In this document: positions 30,715-37,108 of the stretch, in pieces
Layout: each line of letters starts with the position of its first letter
Numbering within the stretch: position 1 is the first letter of the stretch
Source of the DNA: Bacillota bacterium
Lineage (GTDB): Bacteria; Bacillota; Clostridia; Christensenellales; UMGS416
DNA length: 37,108 bases
Assembly (NCBI GenBank): GCA_023428265.1
Contig: JAEYYW010000032.1
Location: forward strand, 1 to 37,108
Direction of reading: 5' to 3'
The notes under the pieces: model-generated
The model's database searches: none
Seen by the model: the letters and a program-made list of their open reading frames with translations, nothing else
Told to the model about the DNA's origin: nothing
Translations under genes and position numbers: made by a program

Positions 30715-31907
30715 AACGAGTGCTCTTTGTGATATGGTCCATGGGCATCGGCGGGGCGGAGCGGAGCCTCGTCAATCTGCTGACGATGCTGAAGGGCGAT
30801 GGCTGTGGCCAGGACCTTGACATCGATCTGTTCCTGTTTCAGAAGACGGGGGATTTCCTGGAGCAGCTCCCGCGCTCTGTCCATGTGCTTGACTGCCCCG
30901 GGAAGGTATCCGCTCTGTGCGGCACGCTGGCGGCATCGGTTCGCTGTGTGCCCTGCCTGGCCCGGCGCATCCTGTTTCGCGCCAAATACAGCCGCGCCGT
31001 GAAAAGCTCCTACCACAAGGATCAGTTGCTGTGGGAGCATGTCTGGAAAAACAGCCTCCGCCCGCTGGAAGGCAGCTACGATGTGGCGATCGCCTATATG
31101 CACGGCATACCGTCCTATTTCGTGATCGATAATGTGACGGCGCCCAAAAAGATCCTGTGGATGCACCATGATTATTCCAAGCTTTGCGCTGACAGAGTGA
31201 TGGACGCCCCCTACTTTGCCGCTGCCGATGCTGTCGCAACCGTTTCAGAGCGGTGCAAAAGCATGCTGGCAGAGGCTTTCCCGCTGCTCGAGAAAAAGTT
31301 CATCGTTCTGCGGAACCTGGTTTCCCCCGCCGCAATTCGGCTGCTGGCGGGTTCGGCCATTCCGTTCGAATATCACAAGGCAAAACAAAGCGCTGTGCCG
31401 GTCCTGTTATCGGTTGGCAGGCTGGACGCCGTGAAGGGATTTGACATTGCAGTCGAGTCGGCTTGGGTCCTCAAGAATAACAATAGGGAGTTCCATTGGT
31501 TCATTCTTGGTAGCGGGGAACAGCAGGAACGGCTGGAAGAGCTCATCCACAGCCGGGGCCTTGAGCGGTGCTTCACGCTGCTTGGGACACGGGCAAACCC
31601 ATACCCGTATCTCAGGCATGCCGACGTCATTGTTCAGACATCGAGGAACGAAGGGAAATCCGTCGTTCTGGACGAGGCAAAGATCCTGTGCAAGCCAATC
31701 GTCTGCACGGGCTATGACACAGCGGCTGACCAGATTGAGGACGGCGTCACCGGCGTGCTGACAGCCCTATCCGCGGAGGGGGTGGCCCAGGGGATACAGC
31801 GAATGCTCGATGAACCGGGGCTTCGGGATCGCCTGGCCGCCAATCTGGCCGTCGCAGACCATGAGCCGGACAGTGAGCTGCAAGAATACCTTCGTTGCTT
31901 TGAATAG
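30711..31907 (+). CDS. GT4 glycosyltransferase
   Basis: The fourth GT4-type enzyme of the operon, 398 residues. It begins MKRVLFVIWSMGIGGAERSLVNLL and has LLSVGRLDAVKGFDIAVESA and the E-x7-E motif in NEGKSVVLDEAKILCKPIV. A His-containing WMHHDYSK segment lies in the acceptor domain. ATG 30711 overlaps the polymerase stop (ATGA) and has GGAG upstream; MEPMKR at 30702 is a possible nine-base longer start. A Wzx-like gene follows. Confidence 0.92.
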   Translation: MKRVLFVIWSMGIGGAERSLVNLLTMLKGDGCGQDLDIDLFLFQKTGDFLEQLPRSVHVLDCPGKVSALCGTLAASVRCVPCLARRILFRAKYSRAVKSSYHKDQLLWEHVWKNSLRPLEGSYDVAIAYMHGIPSYFVIDNVTAPKKILWMHHDYSKLCADRVMDAPYFAAADAVATVSERCKSMLAEAFPLLEKKFIVLRNLVSPAAIRLLAGSAIPFEYHKAKQSAVPVLLSVGRLDAVKGFDIAVESAWVLKNNNREFHWFILGSGEQQERLEELIHSRGLERCFTLLGTRANPYPYLRHADVIVQTSRNEGKSVVLDEAKILCKPIVCTGYDTAADQIEDGVTGVLTALSAEGVAQGIQRMLDEPGLRDRLAANLAVADHEPDSELQEYLRCFE

Positions 31908-31937
31908 CGCACAGTGCAAACATGCCGGGAGCGGATT

Positions 31938-33506
31938 ATGAACGGAAGCGGGACAAGGGCCACAATCAAGAATTTCATCATTACGGTTGCCTACCAGGTG
32001 CTGGCGATGGCAGTCGGTTTCTTGATCCCGCGGTTGATCCTTGAAACATACGGCGTTCAGCTGCATGGGCTGACTTCCACGATCACCAGCATTATGGCAT
32101 ATGTCGTGCTGCTCAACGCCGGGTTGGGTTCGGCGTCGATACAATCGCTGTATCAGCCGCTGGCGAAGAAGGATCCGCAGGAAATCAACGCGGTGCTCAA
32201 TGCCATCGGCCAGCTCTACAGGCAGACGGGCCTGGTATACGCGGGTGCCATCCTGGTGATATCCGTCCTGCTGCCCTTTGTGATCGGAAATCAGATTTCC
32301 AACACCACCGTGTTTGCCCTGATGCTGACCATGGGGATGACAAACACGCTGGAATGCTTTGTCTACAGCAAATATATGACGCTGCTGCAGTCGGACCAGA
32401 AGCTGTTTGTCATCACCATCGGCAACATCATCGCGCTGCTGATTCGAGGCACGGTGCAGTATGTGCTGCTGGCGCATCATGTGTCCATTGTGATTGTGCA
32501 GGCGGTAACGATTGTCACGGTGTTTGTGCGCATGGCGTTTGTTGCCCGCCACATCAGGCGGAACTACCCCTATCTGGACAGCCGGATCGCGCCCAACAAA
32601 AAGGCGCTAGCAAAACGCTGGTCGGTGTTCGCCCACCAGATTTCAGGGCTTGTGCTCAACAACACCGATATCGTGCTGCTGACCATATTTGGCAACCTGG
32701 TGTTGGTAAGCATTTACACGGTCTACCAGCTGGTTTTTATGAACCTGCACAACATCATTGCCATGGTGTTCTCCCAGTCGAGCGTGGCAAGCTTCGGGCG
32801 GCTGCTGCTGACGGAGAAGAAAAAGGACGTAACCAGGATCTATGGCATGTACGAGCTGCTGTATTACATCACTATCTCGGTCGTCTATTCTGTCTGCGCC
32901 GTGATGATACTTCCCTTTGTGGATCTGTATACGGAAGGAATCACCGGCATTGCCTATCTTGATGCCAGGGTTGCCATCTTGTTTGTCGCCATCGGCCTGG
33001 CCAACAGCCTGCGTGTGCCAGGGGGCACGCTGATCGAAGCCGCGGGCCACTTCAAGGAAACCAGATGGCGAGCCATACTGGAGGCGGCCATCAACCTTGC
33101 GGTTTCGTTGGTGCTCGTGCAGTTTCTCGGGATCGCCGGCGTGCTGCTGGGCACGATTGCGTCCTTTGCATATCGCACAACCGACATCATCTTCTATTCA
33201 AACAGCGTCATCCTCAAGCAGCCGGCCGGGAGGACTTTCCTGCGAGCAGCCGGCGTTTTTGCGGTTGTGATACTCAATGTGGCCATTTTCACTGCGATTC
33301 GGCTGGATGCCGGCACATGGTCAGCCTGGGCGCTCAGCGCGGCGCTGGCCGGCTGCGGTTCGCTTGTTACAGCTGCCGCGGCGGCGTTTCTGTTCGAACG
33401 GAGCTGCATGATCGACATCCTGAGAATGATCCGTTCTCTGTTACAGGGCGGCACGGGGAGCATCAGAGGGCGGCTGCGGGAAGGCGACACAACCGATGCC
33501 AGATAA
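31938..33506 (+). CDS. Wzx-like polysaccharide flippase
   Basis: A 522-residue membrane protein of the MOP (polysaccharide transport) superfamily with about 12-14 helices, which flips lipid-linked repeat units across the membrane. The N-terminus shows the family feature IKNFIITVAYQVLAMAVGFLIPRLILETYG. A Lys/Arg-rich loop around RIAPNKKALAKRWSVFAHQI is followed by NNTDIVLL, also typical. I chose ATG 31938 with GGGAG at 31927-31931; ATG-less sequence from 31914 lacks a site. Its partner polymerase is two genes upstream, completing a Wzx/Wzy route. Confidence 0.9.
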   Translation: MNGSGTRATIKNFIITVAYQVLAMAVGFLIPRLILETYGVQLHGLTSTITSIMAYVVLLNAGLGSASIQSLYQPLAKKDPQEINAVLNAIGQLYRQTGLVYAGAILVISVLLPFVIGNQISNTTVFALMLTMGMTNTLECFVYSKYMTLLQSDQKLFVITIGNIIALLIRGTVQYVLLAHHVSIVIVQAVTIVTVFVRMAFVARHIRRNYPYLDSRIAPNKKALAKRWSVFAHQISGLVLNNTDIVLLTIFGNLVLVSIYTVYQLVFMNLHNIIAMVFSQSSVASFGRLLLTEKKKDVTRIYGMYELLYYITISVVYSVCAVMILPFVDLYTEGITGIAYLDARVAILFVAIGLANSLRVPGGTLIEAAGHFKETRWRAILEAAINLAVSLVLVQFLGIAGVLLGTIASFAYRTTDIIFYSNSVILKQPAGRTFLRAAGVFAVVILNVAIFTAIRLDAGTWSAWALSAALAGCGSLVTAAAAAFLFERSCMIDILRMIRSLLQGGTGSIRGRLREGDTTDAR

Positions 33507-33546
33507 CATGCCGTTACCATACGCGGTTGTGCGGGAGGTAATACAA

Positions 33547-34338
33547 GTGGTGCAAGTTTGCCTGACGGAGCGTTTCCTGAAAATTGGCCATATCTGGTTT
33601 GCAGGCAGTGATACGGACGGGAAACAGCCCTATGATATCTGCTATTTTCATGATATCGCAGAGCTCCACAGCCCAAAGAACTGGCATGAAGTGCACAACA
33701 CCCTTGTCTCAAACCTCATTGAGCCCGAAGAAAGCCTCTTTGGCCGTGTTGACAAAAAATTCAGGAGCTGCATCCGCAAAGGGACGAAGGACAACCTTGT
33801 CCACCGGGTCTATGGCCCGGAGGACGTCTTGAACAACCGTGGCTTGCTGGAAACCTTCGCAAGCGTGTATCAGCAAATGCTGGTCGGAAAAAAGCTGCCC
33901 GGGTCGCTGAATATCGGTGAGCTGCTTGCCTACGCAAGGCAGAACGCGCTGCTCATTACAACCGCCAGCCTGGACGGAATGCCGCTTGTGTATCATTCCT
34001 ATCTTTTTGATGCAGCCAACGCCAGATGCCTGCATTCCTGCTCGGCCTTTCGAGAAGAATCCGAAAGCGGAGAAAGGAACGTCTACGGCACGGCCAACAA
34101 ATGGCTCCACTGGCAGGACATGTGCCATCTCAAAAGCAGGGGCATCGCAAACTACGATTGGGGTGGCGTGTTTTCGTATGACGGGGCCAACGGCGTAGAC
34201 ACTTTTAAGCTGGCGTTCGGCGGCGAGCCGCGTCGTTATTATAACGAAATCGTCCTGTGCTCGGTGCGTGGCAAGGTGCTCAAACAGGTGGCTGACTTCA
34301 CCAGGAAAATGCTTGGGCGAGAGAGGGCTGGCAGATGA
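33547..34338 (+). CDS. FemAB/GNAT-like acyltransferase
   Basis: A 263-residue protein of the GNAT superfamily related to FemAB-type (lipid II aminoacyl) transferases found in polysaccharide loci. Visible are SLFGRVDKKFRSCIRKGTK, a charged helix typical of the group, the substrate strand LLITTASLDGMPLVYHSYLFD, and the C-terminal NYDWGGV and GVDTFKLAFGGEP motif characteristic of FemAB-like folds. It may attach an amino acid or acyl group to an amino sugar. I prefer GTG 33547, because GGGAGG at 33533-33538 has ideal spacing. ATG 33496, which would overlap the flippase gene by 11 bp, lacks a site; the choice is not certain. Confidence 0.75.
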   Translation: MVQVCLTERFLKIGHIWFAGSDTDGKQPYDICYFHDIAELHSPKNWHEVHNTLVSNLIEPEESLFGRVDKKFRSCIRKGTKDNLVHRVYGPEDVLNNRGLLETFASVYQQMLVGKKLPGSLNIGELLAYARQNALLITTASLDGMPLVYHSYLFDAANARCLHSCSAFREESESGERNVYGTANKWLHWQDMCHLKSRGIANYDWGGVFSYDGANGVDTFKLAFGGEPRRYYNEIVLCSVRGKVLKQVADFTRKMLGRERAGR

Positions 34339-35384
34339 CAGGCGCACTTAAAAGGAAATATTTCATTGTCACCGTAGATGCCGAAGGCGACGATCAATGG
34401 AATCCACGCGAAGCGGCGCAGACGCTCAACGCGGCGTATCTGCCCAGGTTTCAGGCGCTGTGCGAGAAGTTCTGCTTTAAACCGGTCTATCTTACCACCT
34501 ATGAAATGGCGCACAACCCAGCTTTCATAGAGTTTGTGCAGGACCGGCTGGGAGAGGGGTTCTGTGAAGTGGGGATGCACCTGCACGCCTGGGGCACCCC
34601 GCCTTTCCACGCCTTGCAGCATGTGACGGATCAGCATCCATACCTGATCGAATATCCGTATGAAGTGATGGACGAAAAGATCCACGCTGTTACATCCTTG
34701 CTGGAAGAGACATTTGCGCGCAGGATCGTGTCTCACCGAGCCGGCCGATGGGCAATTGACGGGCGATATCTGGAGCTGCTGGAAAAGCACGGCTACGGCG
34801 TAGACTGCTCGGTCACTCCCCATGTCGATTGGTCAGGAAACCCGGGGCAAACCGGGATCGGCGGTGCGGACTATTCTCATTTTCCTGAGTCGCCCTATTT
34901 GATCCGCGGCTCAATACTGGAGATGCCGGTGACCATCCGCAGGACAAGGCGCGCCCCGCCAGGGGATGTGCGAAACAGGGTCAAATCCACCTTGTTCGGA
35001 AGAACGGTCTGGATGCGCCCGTCCGTGCAATGCCTGGATGATTTGGTGCATCTGGCACAGTCGGTAGCCAATGAGCCCAACACCGACTACCTGCAGTTTA
35101 TGATCCATTCCTCCGAGCTCATGCCGGGCGGAAGCTGTTATTATGCTTCGGAAGCGTCTGTTGAGCAGCTTTACGACTCGCTGGAGTGTTTGTTTACCGT
35201 TGTGAGGCAGCGATTTGCCGGGATCACGCTTGCCGGTTACAGAGACCTGAAGCTGCCCGGTTGCCATGGAGGTGAGTTGTATGAACCCGCTCAGGGCAGT
35301 GCTGTTGAAGCTCCGGCTGCAAGACCCCATCCGGTGTGCGAGAGGCTTGGGGGTCTCCATCGGAATGGACTGCAGGCTCATTGA
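34335..35384 (+). CDS. WalW-like polysaccharide deacetylase family protein
   Basis: A 349-residue protein resembling WalW-type members of the CE4-like deacetylase superfamily. The N-terminal strand FIVTVDAEGDDQW supplies the Asp pair, GEVGMHLHAW-type sequence (CEVGMHLHAWGTPPF) supplies the His pair, and SHRAGRWAIDGRYLELLEKHGY follows, all as in WalW proteins. The role is probably removal of an acetyl group from a sugar in the cytoplasm, as no signal peptide is present. It overlaps the preceding gene by 4 bp. The last 34 residues (from about 35281) overlap the next gene by 104 bp and have no family character, so the end looks altered, possibly by a frameshift that removed the original stop. 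Confidence 0.8.
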   Translation: MTGALKRKYFIVTVDAEGDDQWNPREAAQTLNAAYLPRFQALCEKFCFKPVYLTTYEMAHNPAFIEFVQDRLGEGFCEVGMHLHAWGTPPFHALQHVTDQHPYLIEYPYEVMDEKIHAVTSLLEETFARRIVSHRAGRWAIDGRYLELLEKHGYGVDCSVTPHVDWSGNPGQTGIGGADYSHFPESPYLIRGSILEMPVTIRRTRRAPPGDVRNRVKSTLFGRTVWMRPSVQCLDDLVHLAQSVANEPNTDYLQFMIHSSELMPGGSCYYASEASVEQLYDSLECLFTVVRQRFAGITLAGYRDLKLPGCHGGELYEPAQGSAVEAPAARPHPVCERLGGLHRNGLQAH

Positions 35385-35820
35385 CATGCCGGATTTCGGC
35401 AGCGAGCCATATCTCATTGCGATAGGCAACCACGTCACCGTATCCATGCAAGTGATGTTCCTTACGCACGACGGCGCCACCTGGGTGATCCGGGATCAGC
35501 CAAAGTACCGGCACGTCGTCAAATATGGCAGGATCACGATCCTGGACAACTGCTTCATCGGGGCAAGGAGCACGATTCTTCCCGGTGTGACAATCGGCCC
35601 GGACGCGATCGTCGCAGCCGGGAGCGTTGTCACAAAAGACGTGCCGCCGGGCACCGTTGCCGGCGGTGTGCCGGCCAAACGCATCTGCACGCTGCAGGAA
35701 TATGCCGAGAAGTGCCTGGCGAACACACCAGCCTACGACATCAGGAACTATCGAAAGCACAAACGGGAGGAAGTTCTGAGAATGCTGGCTCCGCAGGCTG
35801 GAGAGGGAGGAAGTGACTGA
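35281..35820 (+). CDS. Hexapeptide-repeat (left-handed beta-helix) O-acetyltransferase
   Basis: A 179-residue acetyl-CoA-dependent transferase of the LacA/WbbJ/CysE type. The hexapeptide coils are seen in YGRITILDNCFIGARSTILPGVTIGPDAIVAAGSVVTKDVPPGTVAGGVPAKRI, here described by region: residues about 85-140. The catalytic His is probably in MFLTHDGATWV. It likely O-acetylates a sugar of the repeat unit. ATG 35281 has a strong GGAGGTGAG (35268-35276); an in-frame ATG at 35266 would precede that site. It starts inside the 3' end of the WalW-like gene. Two bases... its stop is followed directly by the ugd start. Confidence 0.85.
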   Translation: MNPLRAVLLKLRLQDPIRCARGLGVSIGMDCRLIDMPDFGSEPYLIAIGNHVTVSMQVMFLTHDGATWVIRDQPKYRHVVKYGRITILDNCFIGARSTILPGVTIGPDAIVAAGSVVTKDVPPGTVAGGVPAKRICTLQEYAEKCLANTPAYDIRNYRKHKREEVLRMLAPQAGEGGSD

Positions 35821-35821
35821 G

Positions 35822-37108
35822 ATGTTCCGGATCGCTGTCGCCGGTACCGGCTATGTGGGCCTTGTAGCCGGCGTGTGCTTCGCCGAGGTCGGCCACACGG
35901 TAACCTGCGTGGATATCGACCAACAGAAAATCAGCCTGCTGCAATCGGGTGTCTCACCAATCTACGAGGCGGGCCTTGAGGAAATGATGCAAAGGAACAT
36001 CGCCTCCGGCAGGCTTCACTTCACAACTGATTATACGACCGCTTACCGCGAGGCAGAGGCCATATTCATCGGCGTGGGCACGCCGGAGCAGCCTGATGGT
36101 TCGGCAAACCTCACCCACATCGCCGTGGTGGCCAGGCAGATCGCCGAGAGCATCGAGAAGGATTGCCTTGTCGTAGTCAAGTCAACGGTACCCGTGGGAA
36201 CAAATGACAAGGTTGAACGGTTCCTGAGAGACTTCCTGCCAATCTGGAAACGGAGCCCGGGGCAGGGGACGGCCTTCCGCGTGGAGGTGGCGTCCAATCC
36301 GGAGTTCCTGGCACAGGGCACGGCGGTACACGACACGATGTCAGCCGCGCGGATCATCATCGGAACTGCGAGCAAATGGGCCGAGGAGATCCTGATGAAA
36401 ATCTATGAGCCGTTTCACCTGCCCATCATTTCCGTAAGCAGGCGGTCGGCGGAAATGATCAAGTATGCCTCCAATGACTTCCTGGCGCTGAAAATTTCAT
36501 ACATCAACGACATCGCCAATCTCTGCGAGCTGGTCGGCGCGGATATCCAGGACGTCGTCAGGGGCATGGGGTATGACGGGCGAATCGGCAGGCAGTACTT
36601 GAGCCCCGGCATCGGATACGGTGGTTCCTGCTTTCCAAAGGACACAAAGGCATTGGATTTCCTTGCAAAACAGCACGGCTACCGACTGAGGACGGTCAAG
36701 GCCGCCATTGACGTCAACACCGATCAGAAGACCGTCCTTTTCAGGAAGGCCTGTAATCGGCTCATCACATTCCTCGGCTTGAAGGTGGCAGTGCTTGGGC
36801 TCACGTTCAAAGGCGGCACAGATGATCTGCGGGAGGCCGCGTCATTGGAAAACATCCCGCTGCTGTTGGAGCAGGGGGCCAGCATCTGCGCCTATGATCC
36901 AGCCGGAATGAGCAACTTCCGGAAGCTCTATCCGGAAGGGAAGACCGAAAAGGGAAGTATCCGTTATGTGAGAAACAGGGAAGACGCGCTGAATGAGGCA
37001 AATGTTTGCTTTGTTTTCACCGACTGGGACGAATTCAGGGAGCTGGAACCCAGAGCCTTTCGAAGGCTGATGCACACCCCCCTGGTTTTTGACGGCAGGA
37101 ACCTGTAC
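35822..37108 (+). CDS. ugd: UDP-glucose 6-dehydrogenase, partial (runs off the window)
   Basis: This cytoplasmic enzyme oxidises UDP-glucose to UDP-glucuronate using two NAD+, so the polymer probably contains uronic acid. The first 429 codons are open to the window end; the family is about 440-450 residues, so only a short C-terminus is missing. Motifs are the NAD fold AVAGTGYVGLVAGVCFAE, VKSTVPVGT, NPEFLAQGTAVHD, the catalytic cysteine Cys270 in GIGYGGSCFPKDTKAL, and LTFKGGTDDLREA. ATG 35822 is one base after the acetyltransferase stop, with GGAGG at 35806-35810. UDP-GlcNAc or GDP-mannose dehydrogenases are related, but the sequence pattern best fits the UDP-glucose enzyme (TuaD type). Confidence 0.92.
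   Translation, partial: MFRIAVAGTGYVGLVAGVCFAEVGHTVTCVDIDQQKISLLQSGVSPIYEAGLEEMMQRNIASGRLHFTTDYTTAYREAEAIFIGVGTPEQPDGSANLTHIAVVARQIAESIEKDCLVVVKSTVPVGTNDKVERFLRDFLPIWKRSPGQGTAFRVEVASNPEFLAQGTAVHDTMSAARIIIGTASKWAEEILMKIYEPFHLPIISVSRRSAEMIKYASNDFLALKISYINDIANLCELVGADIQDVVRGMGYDGRIGRQYLSPGIGYGGSCFPKDTKALDFLAKQHGYRLRTVKAAIDVNTDQKTVLFRKACNRLITFLGLKVAVLGLTFKGGTDDLREAASLENIPLLLEQGASICAYDPAGMSNFRKLYPEGKTEKGSIRYVRNREDALNEANVCFVFTDWDEFRELEPRAFRRLMHTPLVFDGRNLY

Overview
The window looks like chromosomal DNA of a Gram-positive, Clostridia-type Firmicute of moderately high GC content. Supporting traits are strong purine-rich Shine-Dalgarno sites, frequent GTG/TTG starts, a lipoprotein-type zinc-binding protein (ZnuA), a split CpsC/CpsD chain-length protein and tyrosine kinase with a PHP-type phosphatase, a CheC-CheD pair, and a secreted protein with InlB-type and FnIII-like repeats. 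No tRNA, rRNA, CRISPR array, transposase or phage gene was seen. No species can be named from the sequence alone.

Layout. (1) 68-1240: an AI-2E/PerM-type membrane protein. (2) 1479-4262: a xylose-use operon, xylose isomerase plus an intracellular GH39 beta-xylosidase, behind a promoter with an inverted repeat and closed by a terminator. (3) 4356-7402: a zinc-uptake operon, znuA-znuC-znuB plus a Fur-family regulator, with a near-perfect 23-bp Zur-like palindrome beside the promoter. (4) 7424-8689 (minus): a membrane GGDEF diguanylate cyclase. (5) 8837-9926: rpiB-upp, ending at a bidirectional terminator. (6) 16363 down to 9989 (minus): a ComFB-family protein, a 1213-residue secreted polysaccharide deacetylase with seven InlB-type and four FnIII-like repeats, and a PAS-GGDEF-HD-GYP protein. 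(7) 16554-17646: cheC-cheD, divergent from comFB. (8) 17781-19091: a eukaryotic-type hexokinase. (9) 19469 to the right edge: a long exopolysaccharide or capsule operon, still open at the window end.

The polysaccharide operon has a clear order. First come control genes: CpsC-like polymerase co-regulator, CpsD-like tyrosine kinase, CpsB-like phosphatase and a NusG paralogue of the LoaP/UpxY type. Then come a DegT aminotransferase, an initiating sugar-phosphate transferase, a GNAT acetyltransferase, four GT4 glycosyltransferases, a beta-propeller protein of unknown role, a Wzy-like polymerase, a Wzx-like flippase, a FemAB/GNAT-like acyltransferase, a WalW-like deacetylase, a hexapeptide acetyltransferase and UDP-glucose 6-dehydrogenase (cut by the window end). 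Nearly all genes overlap or almost touch. The product is probably a Wzx/Wzy-type polymer containing uronic acid and an acylated amino sugar.

The most interesting signal is a terminator-like hairpin with a six-T tail in the leader of this operon, ending just before the Shine-Dalgarno site of the first gene, while the fourth gene encodes a NusG-type antiterminator. This suggests self-controlled processive antitermination. A second theme is cyclic-di-GMP: two GGDEF proteins, an HD-GYP domain and a ComFB protein (a family reported to bind cyclic dinucleotides) lie around a secreted adhesin-like deacetylase and chemotaxis adaptation genes, immediately before the polysaccharide operon.
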